Shown here piece by piece: positions 8,291 to 17,241 of a stretch of DNA of 50,755 bases (positions are counted from its first letter, which is position 1; each line of letters begins with the position of its first letter). This DNA comes from an uncultured Bacteroidota bacterium. GTDB lineage: Bacteria; Bacteroidota; Rhodothermia; Rhodothermales; Salinibacteraceae. A model generated the notes under the pieces. That model did not search any database, was not told where the DNA came from, and worked only from the letters and a program-made list of their open reading frames with translations. The stretch lies in NCBI GenBank assembly GCA_913056185.1, contig CAJXLV010000026.1, positions 1-50,755 of the forward strand, read 5' to 3'. The translations under genes were made by a program, and so were the position numbers.

Positions 8291-8704
8291 ATGTCCACCG
8301 TCTACATCACACGGAAGGTTCACTTCAACGCGGCCCATCGGCTGCACAACCCCGATAAGTCGGACGCCTGGAACGAGGAGACCTACGGCAAAGACAACAA
8401 CCCAAACTGGCACGGCCACAACTATGAACTGGAAGTGACCGTGGCCGGCGAGCCCGACCCCGACACCGGGTACGTGGTGGACCTTGGCGATTTGAAGCAG
8501 ATTCTACACGATCGCGTCCTCGAGAAGGTGGACCACAAGAACCTGAACCTGGAGGTCGACTTTATGGATGGGGTTCTCCCGTCGAGTGAACACTTTGCCA
8601 TTGCCATTTGGAACGAGCTGGAGGGCGCGCTCCCCGCCGGCGAGCTTCACTGTGTGCGGCTGTACGAGACGCCCCGCAACTTCGTTGAGTACCGGGGCGA
8701 GTAG
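8291..8704 (+). CDS. 6-pyruvoyl-tetrahydropterin synthase homologue with Asp at the catalytic Cys position
   Basis: The product has 137 residues. Zinc-ligand histidines appear in FNAAHRL and HGHNYELEV, a conserved DHKNLN block is in the middle, and the end (VRLYETPRNFVEYRGE) matches the eukaryote-type PTPS pattern rather than the shorter QueD form. In animal PTPS the catalytic Cys lies in GKCNNPNGHGHNY; here the same block reads GKDNNPNWHGHNY, so Asp replaces Cys. The product could still convert dihydroneopterin triphosphate to 6-pyruvoyl-tetrahydropterin with altered chemistry, or make another pterin, as known for PTPS paralogues that replace FolB. The ATG at 8291 is chosen because similarity begins there. 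It leads a three-gene run with folE and an SDR. Confidence 0.87.
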   Translation: MSTVYITRKVHFNAAHRLHNPDKSDAWNEETYGKDNNPNWHGHNYELEVTVAGEPDPDTGYVVDLGDLKQILHDRVLEKVDHKNLNLEVDFMDGVLPSSEHFAIAIWNELEGALPAGELHCVRLYETPRNFVEYRGE

Positions 8705-8749
8705 TCTTGCGTCCCTCTTCATGCCCTGTCTCACCGTTTTCTTCCTGAA

Positions 8750-9409
8750 ATGGCCGAAAAAAAGATTCAATCCAGTGGGCTGCGCACCAACGGCGCGGCC
8801 GACGGGGTGCCGCCCAAGCTGTACGAGCGGCGCGACATCTACGATGAGGAGACGTCTGACGCCCTCCGCGGGCACATCGAGTCGATGCTCGAGATTTTGG
8901 GCGAAGACCCCGAGCGTGAAGGGCTGGCCGACACCCCGGAGCGCGTGGCTCGTGCGTACCAGTTCTTGATGCACGGGTACGCCCTCGATCCCAAAAGCAT
9001 TCTGGAGCAGGCCGTCTTCGAGGAGGCCTACGACGAGATGATTCTCGTGAAGGACATCGAGGTCTACTCGCTGTGCGAGCACCACATGCTGCCGTTTTAC
9101 GGCAAGGCGCACGTGGCCTACATCCCGGACGATAAGATTGTGGGCCTCAGCAAAATTCCACGTACGGTGGAGGTCTTTGCCCGGCGCCTGCAGGTGCAAG
9201 AGCGGCTCACGCTGCAGATCCGCAATGCCATCGACGAGGTCCTGGACCCCATGGGCACGGCCGTCGTCATTGAGGCCAAGCACCTCTGCATGATGATGCG
9301 TGGGGCGGAGAAGCAAAACTCCGCCACCACCACCAGCTCCGTCAGCGGGGCATTTGACGAACACGCCACCCGGGCAGAGTTCATGCGCCTCATCGGCGCT
9401 ACGGAGTAG
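8750..9409 (+). CDS. folE: GTP cyclohydrolase I
   Basis: The product has 219 residues, typical of type I FolE. It converts GTP to 7,8-dihydroneopterin triphosphate, the entry step to folate and biopterin. Zinc-binding and catalytic residues are in [20 protein letters not shown] and in [15 protein letters not shown], and the substrate block [22 protein letters not shown] is complete. It starts 45 bases after the PTPS-like gene and is followed 73 bases later by an SDR on the same strand. With PTPS before and SDR after, the order matches the three enzyme types needed for tetrahydrobiopterin. Confidence 0.96.
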   Translation: MAEKKIQSSGLRTNGAADGVPPKLYERRDIYDEETSDALRGHIESMLEILGEDPEREGLADTPERVARAYQFLMHGYALDPKSILEQAVFEEAYDEMILVKDIEVYSLCEHHMLPFYGKAHVAYIPDDKIVGLSKIPRTVEVFARRLQVQERLTLQIRNAIDEVLDPMGTAVVIEAKHLCMMMRGAEKQNSATTTSSVSGAFDEHATRAEFMRLIGATE

Positions 9410-9482
9410 CCCTCGGGGCGCGGGTCGGTGCGCCCCCTCCGCACGTCTGCCGTCTGTTTCCTCTCCCCAACGATTTCCCCTC

Positions 9483-10181
9483 ATGACTGTCGTTGTTACG
9501 GGCGCCAGCCAGGGCATTGGACGCGCCATTGCAGAGGCGTTTGCTGCACGAGACAACGCGCACCTCGCCCTTGTGGCCCGCACCGATGCGAAACTGGAGG
9601 CCGTGGCGGCGGCGTGCCGGGAGCGCGGCGGTACGCCCCTCGTGGTGCCCACCGACGTGACCGACGACGCGGCGGTGGCCGCAATGGCCGACACTGTGCA
9701 CGACGCGTGGGGCCCGCCGGATGTGCTCGTCAACAACGCCGGCGCCTTCACGTACGCGCCGCTCGGCGAACTGACGCTGGAGGGATTCCGCGACCAGATC
9801 GACGTCAACCTAACCGGTGCGTTCGCCGTGACGACGGCCTTTCTGCCCGCGATGCGCGAGCGAGGGACGGGCCACTTGTTCTTTATGGGCTCGGTGGCCT
9901 CCCTCATGGCATATCCGGGCAACGCCGGCTACTGCGCGGCCAAGCACGGCCTGCGCGGCCTGGCGCGGGTGGTGCGGGCGGAGACAAAGGACGAGGGCCT
10001 GCGTGTGACGACGGTGCTGCCGGGCGCCACCGACACGCCCACCTGGGCGGGCGCCGACCTCCCGAGCGAGCGGCTTATGGCGCCGGAGGACGTGGCGCAG
10101 GCGGTGGTCGATGCCGCCCACCTCTCCGACCGCACGGTGCTCGAAGAGCTGCTCCTCCGGCCGCAGGAAGGAGACGTGTGA
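9483..10181 (+). CDS. Short-chain dehydrogenase/reductase, sepiapterin-reductase candidate
   Basis: The product has 232 residues, a classical SDR. The NADP(H)-binding motif TGASQGIGRAI is at residues 6-16, the NNAG motif near 81-84, the active-site Ser in GSVASLM and the YCAAK catalytic Tyr/Lys around residues 147-151. The last residues (LLLRPQEGDV) are common in SDRs of the 3-oxoacyl reductase type, so sequence alone does not fix the substrate. Its position right after PTPS and GTP cyclohydrolase I suggests it reduces 6-pyruvoyl-tetrahydropterin or sepiapterin, completing biopterin synthesis. An alternative is a general 3-oxoacyl or sugar reductase. The ATG at 9483 starts directly at the Rossmann fold. 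Confidence 0.88.
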   Translation: MTVVVTGASQGIGRAIAEAFAARDNAHLALVARTDAKLEAVAAACRERGGTPLVVPTDVTDDAAVAAMADTVHDAWGPPDVLVNNAGAFTYAPLGELTLEGFRDQIDVNLTGAFAVTTAFLPAMRERGTGHLFFMGSVASLMAYPGNAGYCAAKHGLRGLARVVRAETKDEGLRVTTVLPGATDTPTWAGADLPSERLMAPEDVAQAVVDAAHLSDRTVLEELLLRPQEGDV

Positions 10182-10272
10182 CCCTCCCCCCCAACCTGCC
10201 GAGAGGCGGCTGGGGACCGGAGCCGCAGGCCGTGCCCGCACCGGCGACGGACGGTGGGCAGAGGGCGGCTCT

Positions 10273-10782
10273 TCACGAATCCCCGGAGAGCCGTTCTTCC
10301 GGCAGCCACGCCCACGTGAGCGTGCCGCTCACCAGGGGGGCGTCGCCGGCGGGCTCGGTGAGGCGGACGCCCACCTGAGTCTGCCCAATCGGGCGCGCCC
10401 GAATCCGTGCGCCCTCCTCTTCAGCCAGCGTGGCGTCGGCCTGGACGGCGTCGCGGGCAAATTCGTCAAACGAAATGTCCATCGACCGCAGCAGCGGGGA
10501 GGAGCCGTCCGGCACATTGAGCGCCACGACGAGGCCAGTGGCGGTCTCGGCCAAGAGGGCGAGGGCCGCTGCGTGCAGCCCGCCCAGGTGATTGCGCAAG
10601 CGCGTCTCGTTGTCGAGGCGCACGGCCACGCGGCGCGGCGTATACGCCTCAATGAAGCCCCCGGCGGTGCCGACGAACGGAATCACCTCCCCCACGGCGT
10701 TCGTCACGAGCGGACGGCGCAGGGACGCGGGCAGGTCGGCGTACCGCTCCGCGATGCGGCGGAAGGGATTGGAGGGGGGCAT
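10273..10782 (-). CDS. DUF4442-like hotdog-fold protein (putative thioesterase)
   Basis: The product has 169 residues. The block LRNHLGGLHAAALALLAETATG near the middle is the helix-plus-loop signature of PaaI/DUF4442 hotdog proteins, and FRRIAERY near the start fits DUF4442. Members hydrolyse or bind acyl-CoA-type thioesters, but the substrate here is unknown. The ATG at 10782 is preferred; a frame extension to 10851 only adds a hydrophobic leader of doubtful reality. It is divergent from a second, different hotdog protein gene starting at 11064, and convergent with the SDR gene. Confidence 0.78.
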   Translation of the reverse strand: MPPSNPFRRIAERYADLPASLRRPLVTNAVGEVIPFVGTAGGFIEAYTPRRVAVRLDNETRLRNHLGGLHAAALALLAETATGLVVALNVPDGSSPLLRSMDISFDEFARDAVQADATLAEEEGARIRARPIGQTQVGVRLTEPAGDAPLVSGTLTWAWLPEERLSGDS

Positions 10783-11063
10783 GGGACAGCGTTGGAGGAG
10801 GAATGAACGGATCGCGAAACAGAAGACGGAAACCAGAAGAGCCGTAAGCATCGAGGGACGGGACAGCGAACACGAGCGGCGGGGCCGGCGTGCCTCCTTC
10901 CCGAAAGAGCCCTGCGCGCCAGGACCAGCCCTACGCGCCAGGACCAGATGGATTACGAAAGTCGGAAGAGTCTGTGCAGAACGTATCCCCCCATGGCTCG
11001 TAAGGGAGATCCATCCTTCATAGTTTCGCCCCTCAGATTGTCGTCACGCAGGTGACTTGCGCC

Positions 11064-11624
11064 ATGCCCAGTCCCTCGCTCAAGGACGCCGCTCTCGATG
11101 AGCTGGAGCGTCTTATCACGGAGAAGATGCCGATCACGGAGCACCTGGAGTTCGAACTTGCTGCGGATGACCAGGGGCGCCTGCGCGCCTCCGCCCCTCT
11201 CCAGCCCAACACCAACCATATGGGGAGCGCGTTCGGCGGGAGCCTGAGCATGCTCGCCACGGTCACCGGATGGGCCATGATGCACCAGCTGGTGCAAGAA
11301 ACGATGCAGGACGCCATGGAGGACATGCGGCACCGCGTGGAGGTGATGATTCAGGAGAGCGACATCGAGTACACGCGGCCCGTGTGCGAAAACATCTCGG
11401 TGGTGTGTGAGCCGCCGGATGAGGATGCGCAGGAGCGGTTTCAGGAAATGCTGGACCGCTGGGGCCGGGCACGGCTGGAGCTGGAATGCAAGATCAACGA
11501 GGCTGGCGAGCGGGCCGTCACCTTCATCGGGCAGTACGTCGCGATGGCACGGGGCGAGGAGCGCGGGGACGGGGTTGCGGGGACGAGCTTCCACATGGAA
11601 AGTTGCGATCCTTCGGACGTGTGA
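11064..11624 (+). CDS. YiiD C-terminal-type hotdog thioesterase domain protein
   Basis: The product has 186 residues. The motif LQPNTNHMGSAFGGSLSMLATVTGWAMMH is the conserved core of the YiiD_C thioesterase-like family: N-x-x-x-T-x-F/M-G-S, then the long central hotdog helix. ESDIEYTRPV and VTFIGQYVAM form the later strands. E. coli YiiD carries this domain after a GNAT domain; here it stands alone, while a separate GNAT gene lies next door in the opposite direction. The ATG at 11064 is chosen over a GTG at 11052. No clear Shine-Dalgarno site precedes either. Confidence 0.78.
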   Translation: MPSPSLKDAALDELERLITEKMPITEHLEFELAADDQGRLRASAPLQPNTNHMGSAFGGSLSMLATVTGWAMMHQLVQETMQDAMEDMRHRVEVMIQESDIEYTRPVCENISVVCEPPDEDAQERFQEMLDRWGRARLELECKINEAGERAVTFIGQYVAMARGEERGDGVAGTSFHMESCDPSDV

Positions 11625-11716
11625 GGTTGAGCGCCCCCACAAGGGAGGGGAAAGCGTTGTCATTGCCCCCGGTGTTGCCGCACCGGCCCGCCGCGGGCCC
11701 TCCACAGCACGGGCGC

Positions 11717-12172
11717 CTACAGCATCTCTTCGTACATCCGGTACGGCGGCTCGGCCATGCCCAGCTCTTCGTACGCCGCCTGCGCCGCCGCATTGTCCCG
11801 CTCCACATAGAGCCGGAGCCCACACACAGTGTCCGCGGTCCGGGCGCGCCGCCGCACTGCCCGATGAAGTGCCGAATACACGCCTGCGCGCCGGTGCTCG
11901 GGGTGCACATAGACGCTCTGAATCCACCAGAAGTCCGCGTTGCGCCAGTCGCTCCACTCGGTCGTAATCATCAGCGAGCCGACGACCGCACCGTCTCGCT
12001 CGGCGACGAGATAAAACGCCTGATCCGGCTTGTCGAACACGGCCCGCACGCCGGCCCGCACCGTGTCGGGGTCGAGGGGTTTGTCCTCGGTCTCCTCCGC
12101 CATCGCTTGGTTGAACCGGGCGAGGGAGTCGACATCATCGAGGGTGGCGGACCGAACGGAAATCTCTGTCAC
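11717..12172 (-). CDS. GNAT-family N-acetyltransferase
   Basis: The product has 151 residues. The GNAT core shows beta-4 WIQSVYVHPEHRRAGVYSALH, in which the acetyl-CoA pyrophosphate loop reads HRRAGVYS (the usual form is R/Q-x-x-G-x-G/A), and a later block LRLYVERDNAAAQAAYEELGM typical of the family's alpha-4/beta-7 end. The acceptor substrate is unknown. The start is a GTG at 12172; an ATG just upstream is in a different frame. Its C-terminus is convergent with the YiiD_C-type gene, and endonuclease V lies upstream on the same strand. Confidence 0.88.
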   Translation of the reverse strand: MTEISVRSATLDDVDSLARFNQAMAEETEDKPLDPDTVRAGVRAVFDKPDQAFYLVAERDGAVVGSLMITTEWSDWRNADFWWIQSVYVHPEHRRAGVYSALHRAVRRRARTADTVCGLRLYVERDNAAAQAAYEELGMAEPPYRMYEEML

Positions 12173-12239
12173 CGTGCCGCATGCACTGTTTTTGAAGAAC
12201 GCTCTGATGGGTGGATGCCCGGCGCGAACGCCGCCGCGC

Positions 12240-12902
12240 CTACGCCCGGCTCCGCAGGTGGGCCTGGCGGGTCGGCTCCGGGAGCTTGTAGGTTGGGCTG
12301 CAGTCGAGCATCAGGTCGGCGGCGGCATCGAGCGTGCAGCGGTGCCCCACACTTACGTAGACCGGGTTCACGTCCGTTCGGGTGCGGAGCACTGTGCCAA
12401 TCGTCTCCCCCTCGTCGATCAGCGGCACACGGCTCCCCTTTTCGGGGCCGAGATCGCCCTGCGGCTCGCCCACGAGAATGGACTTCGCGACGCCGATGGT
12501 GGGACGATCGAGCAGCACGCCCAGGTGACAGGCCAACCCGAACCGGCGCGGGTGAGCACGGCCGTGGCTGTCGGTCACGAGCACGTCCGGCTCGGTGCCC
12601 AGCTCCCGGAGCGCCGGGAGCACCGCCGGGACCTCGCGGAAGCTGAGCAGGCCCGGCACGTACGGAAACGGGACGGCACAGCGGTGAATGGCGTCCTCGA
12701 CCCTCTCCAGGCCCGGCACCCGCAGGACCGCCACGGCGGCCTGGGCCGTGTCGTCGCGAATGCTCACGTCCACCCCTGCGATGGTCTCAATGGCATCCGG
12801 CAGGGGCGTCTCGCGCACCTCCGACGCCAGCCGCCGCTGGATGCTCTTCGCCGCCGTCGGGGAAACGTCCCAGTCGTGGGAATGGTGCATCTCGACACGC
12901 AT
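12240..12902 (-). CDS. nfi: Endonuclease V (deoxyinosine 3'-endonuclease)
   Basis: The product has 220 residues, the usual length. It nicks DNA one base 3' of deoxyinosine, a product of adenine deamination. The three metal-binding acidic residues can be placed as D45 (AGVDVSI), E90 (PYVPGLLSFREVP) and D111 (VLVTDSHG), followed by the family block AHPRRFGLACHLGV and K in GVAKSILVGEP. The ATG at 12902 is used; ATG 12890 is a second option. The frame continues open for nearly 300 bases upstream without family similarity. Confidence 0.94.
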   Translation of the reverse strand: MRVEMHHSHDWDVSPTAAKSIQRRLASEVRETPLPDAIETIAGVDVSIRDDTAQAAVAVLRVPGLERVEDAIHRCAVPFPYVPGLLSFREVPAVLPALRELGTEPDVLVTDSHGRAHPRRFGLACHLGVLLDRPTIGVAKSILVGEPQGDLGPEKGSRVPLIDEGETIGTVLRTRTDVNPVYVSVGHRCTLDAAADLMLDCSPTYKLPEPTRQAHLRSRA

Positions 12903-13234
12903 ACGAGCGCAGTGGATGACGACAAGCACAGTGATGATGCGGTACAGCAGCCAGGCCCTCGCTCCACCGCCGCCCGTCTCCCGACGGCATCTCCCGACGG
13001 CAGTCGGCCACTTGGGCCCAATCGCGACCATGAGTCCTGAACAGGAGCCCCGAAAGATACTCAGCAACGCCGGCAAAGGAAACCAGCCCTGGGCCCAAAC
13101 GCCTTCAGGGGGGCCTGTCCCTCCTTCGCCCAGACCGCACCCAAAGTTTCGGTGAATCGGTGCGGCGTGGAACTTTGCCCAAAGCGCAGGCATTTGTGCA
13201 CAGTCCCAAACGGAGCCATTCGGCTCCGCACCCA
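12903..13234. other. Intergenic region between endonuclease V and tRNA-Val
   Basis: About 330 bases between divergent transcription units. I see no gene with a recognisable domain or plausible composition. Promoters for nfi (leftward) and for tRNA-Val/thrS (rightward) should lie here but cannot be placed with confidence. Confidence 0.5.
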
Positions 13235-13308
13235 GGGTCCATAGCTCAGTTGGTTAGAGCGCTACGTTGACATCGTAGAGGTCAGTGGTTCGAGTCCACT
13301 TGGACCCA
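13235..13308 (+). tRNA. tRNA-Val(GAC)
   Basis: A 74-base cloverleaf. The 7-bp acceptor stem GGGTCCA pairs with TGGACCC, the D-arm contains AGCTCAGTTGGTTAGAGC, the anticodon stem CTACG/CGTAG encloses the loop TTGACAT, giving anticodon GAC, and the T-arm contains GGTTCGAGTCC. The discriminator is A, and CCA is not encoded. A terminator-like hairpin follows six bases later, ahead of thrS. Confidence 0.97.
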
Positions 13309-13313
13309 CTGCT

Positions 13314-13357
13314 GCCGCTCTCTGTACCGACAGCTGTCGGTATGAGGCGGCTTTTTT
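13314..13357 (+). terminator. Rho-independent terminator between tRNA-Val and thrS
   Basis: The arms GCCGC (13314-13318) and GCGGC (13347-13351) enclose a perfect 18-base palindrome TACCGACAGCTGTCGGTA (13325-13342), followed by six T. It most simply ends the tRNA transcript. Since thrS starts only 55 bases later, it could also act as an attenuator in a transcript that reads through into thrS. Confidence 0.85.
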
Positions 13358-13411
13358 GTTGCGGGCCCACCGGCTCCGCCCCGCGCTGACGAACGAGAGC
13401 TTTCCTGCCCC

Positions 13412-15388
<1,977 letters not shown>

Positions 15389-15433
15389 TCATCGAGCCCC
15401 GCCCCTTCACCGAAACCTCATAGGGCGGGCCGC

Positions 15434-16057
15434 GTGTACAATGGTCCATTGGGGGGCTCGGCAAGCAGCTTTGTGCCGGAGCCTTTCATCCCCCGCACCC
15501 CGTTCACACTTTTCTCCCAAAAGACCGCATACACAGCTATCGCTGACGTTGACAAACTTCGCGTAAACGAGGAAATTCGTGCCAACGAGGTCCGCGTCGT
15601 CGAGCCCGACGGTGACCACGAGGTCGTCCCCGTGGAGGACGCGCTCGGCCGCGCCCGGGAACACGACCTGGATCTCGTAGAAGTGGCCCCCGACGCGTCG
15701 CCTCCGGTCTGCAAGGTCCTCGATTACGGCAAGTACCGCTACGAGAAGCAGAAGGAAGAACAGCGGCGCCGGAAGAAGTCGAAGTCCATGGAGATGAAGG
15801 AGCTTCGCTTCCGGCCCCGCACCGACGACCACGACTTCAACTTTAAGGTCGACCACGCCCGTGACTTCTTGGAGGACGGCAACAAGGTAAAGGCGTACGT
15901 TCAGTTCAAGGGGCGGGACATTGTCTACAAGGACCAGGGCATGGACCTGTTGCGCCGCATGATCGAGGAGCTGCAGGATGTGGCCCGCATCGACCAGCAG
16001 CCGCAGATGGAAAATCGGCGCATGGTGACCATCCTCGCCCCGCACAAAAACAAGTAG
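15434..16057 (+). CDS. infC: Translation initiation factor IF-3
   Basis: IF-3 keeps the 30S subunit free and checks the initiator codon. The N-terminal domain block VNEEIRANEVRVVEPDG, the linker PPVCKVLDYGKYRYEKQKEEQ, and the C-terminal domain with KELRFRPRTDDHDFNFKVDHARDFL and VTILAPHKNK are complete. The start is uncertain. The longest frame opens with GTG at 15434, giving 207 residues; TTG 15449 and GTG 15473 follow; there is no in-frame ATG before the conserved domain. An ATC at 15539 lies about seven codons before that domain, and a rare AUU/AUC-type start is the known autoregulatory feature of infC in enterobacteria. It lies 45 bases after thrS. Confidence 0.95.
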   Translation: MYNGPLGGSASSFVPEPFIPRTPFTLFSQKTAYTAIADVDKLRVNEEIRANEVRVVEPDGDHEVVPVEDALGRAREHDLDLVEVAPDASPPVCKVLDYGKYRYEKQKEEQRRRKKSKSMEMKELRFRPRTDDHDFNFKVDHARDFLEDGNKVKAYVQFKGRDIVYKDQGMDLLRRMIEELQDVARIDQQPQMENRRMVTILAPHKNK

Positions 16058-16168
16058 CTCCACGCGCTCCTGAGCCCGGGCAATGTGCGCCGGAACGCCC
16101 CTCGTGCGCACCCATACAGGAGCGTCCGTATGCTTTTCACTTCCAGCCCTTCCAGAGGTGATTCCCGT

Positions 16169-16366
16169 ATGCCTAAGATGAAAACGCATAGCGGTGCCAA
16201 GAAGCGCTTTAAAGAAACCGGCACGGGCAAGATTGTCCGCAAGAAAGCCGGAAAAGGGCACCTACTGACCAAAAAGAACACCAAGCGCAAGCGTCATCTG
16301 CGCCAGAGCACGGTTGTCGACGACACGGCGAACCGGAAGCGCATCAAGCGCATGCTCTCGACTTGA
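16169..16366 (+). CDS. rpmI: Large ribosomal subunit protein bL35
   Basis: The product has 65 residues, very basic, with the family pattern [22 protein letters not shown] and [12 protein letters not shown]. The ATG at 16169 gives the conserved MPKMKTH start. It lies between infC and rplT as usual. The gap to rplT is 182 bases, longer than in many genomes where the two genes almost touch, and it contains hairpins (see 16367-16420). Confidence 0.97.
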   Translation: MPKMKTHSGAKKRFKETGTGKIVRKKAGKGHLLTKKNTKRKRHLRQSTVVDDTANRKRIKRMLST

Positions 16367-16420
16367 CACTCCCCCCATCAAGGGGTCCGCGTTTCCCCGC
16401 ACTGAAGTGTCCGGGGCGCA
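16367..16420 (+). promoter_or_regulatory. Paired hairpins between rpmI and rplT
   Basis: Directly after the rpmI stop there is a small hairpin (CCCC 16373-16376 with GGGG 16382-16385). A second follows in which CCCC (16395-16398) pairs with GGGG (16413-16416) and CACT with AGTG around a two-base loop. No T-run follows, so a simple terminator is unlikely. It could be an RNA element for rplT regulation or mRNA processing. It shares TTGACACTCCCCC with the end of the IS605-like relic near 29260, so a mobile-element scar is an alternative. Confidence 0.4.
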
Positions 16421-16548
16421 GAAGGAGGGCCTTGGTCGGTCCTCCATCTGTTGTTTGTGGAGTCTTTGCCGAGCGGGCTTGGGATCGTCCCGCCGCTTGC
16501 ATAGACTATACGTTCGTTCTTCTGACCGGATCAATTTTGCCGCCTGTC

Positions 16549-16896
16549 ATGCCGCGCGCAACCAACAAGCCGGCGACGCGTCGCCGCCGCAAGAAAATTC
16601 TGAACCAGGCCAAGGGCTACTGGGGCCGCCGAAGCAAGGTGTATAAGGTGGCGAAGCATGCCGTCGAGAAGGGGCTGCAGTACGCCTACCGCGACCGTCG
16701 CCAGAAAAAGCGCCGGTTCCGGCAGCTGTGGATCACCCGCATCAATGCGGCTACCCGCCAGCATGACGTCAGCTACTCTCAGTTCATGGGCCAGTACCGA
16801 AAGTCGGACCTGGACATGAACCGAAAGGTCCTCGCTGACCTTGCGGTTCACGACCCGGATGCTTTTGAGGAAATTGTGGATCATGTGATGGCGTAG
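16549..16896 (+). CDS. rplT: Large ribosomal subunit protein bL20
   Basis: The product has 115 residues, basic, opening [28 protein letters not shown], with [20 protein letters not shown] and [21 protein letters not shown], all standard bL20. It binds 23S rRNA early in 50S assembly. The ATG at 16549 is followed at once by the conserved N-terminus. It ends the translation operon and is followed by a strong terminator at 16964. Confidence 0.97.
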   Translation: MPRATNKPATRRRRKKILNQAKGYWGRRSKVYKVAKHAVEKGLQYAYRDRRQKKRRFRQLWITRINAATRQHDVSYSQFMGQYRKSDLDMNRKVLADLAVHDPDAFEEIVDHVMA

Positions 16897-16963
16897 CACT
16901 CGTCCCTCCTCGGCCACCACGTGCCCCGCCTGACGTTCCAGGCCCCCGTCCCGCCTCTTCCCT

Positions 16964-17000
16964 CCCGCCTCCCTGATTTCCAGGGCTGGCGGGATTTTTC
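16964..17000 (+). terminator. Rho-independent terminator after rplT
   Basis: CCCGCC (16964-16969) pairs with GGCGGG (16988-16993), with an inner CCCT/AGGG stem, and ATTTTT follows. It closes the thrS-infC-rpmI-rplT transcript. Confidence 0.85.
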
Positions 17001-17155
17001 ATGTGGGCGGGACTCCACAAATCCCCGTCCTCCACGATTGTGTGGCACATTCGCCGCGGGCGGGCGCTGTGCGTACGGTCCGGCGCGAGGGTCGAAATAC
17101 TGCCTGATTCATTTGGGAACTGCACCGGGGCATCAGTCAGCGTGTCTCTGAGTAC

Positions 17156-17202
17156 GAAACGCCGCCGCCCTCCGACCCGCATAGGGCCGAACGACGGCGG
17201 CG
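17156..17202 (-). terminator. Possible terminator of clpB
   Basis: On the minus strand the stem CGCCGCCG (17202-17195) pairs with CGGCGGCG (17167-17160) and is followed by only TTTC. It lies 40 bases beyond the clpB stop. The weak T-tract leaves the call uncertain. Confidence 0.4.
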
Positions 17203-17241
17203 CAGAATGCCACACGTCAAATTCCGAGCGCCACACTCGGG

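Noticed and set aside
8291..8704. QueD (queuosine synthesis) label for the PTPS homologue
   Set aside because: The spacing between the Cys/Asp position and HGH and the C-terminal half fit the eukaryote-type PTPS better, and the neighbours are folE and an SDR, not queC/queE.
12903..13193. N-terminal extension of endonuclease V
   Set aside because: The protein has full family length from 12902; the extension is low-complexity.
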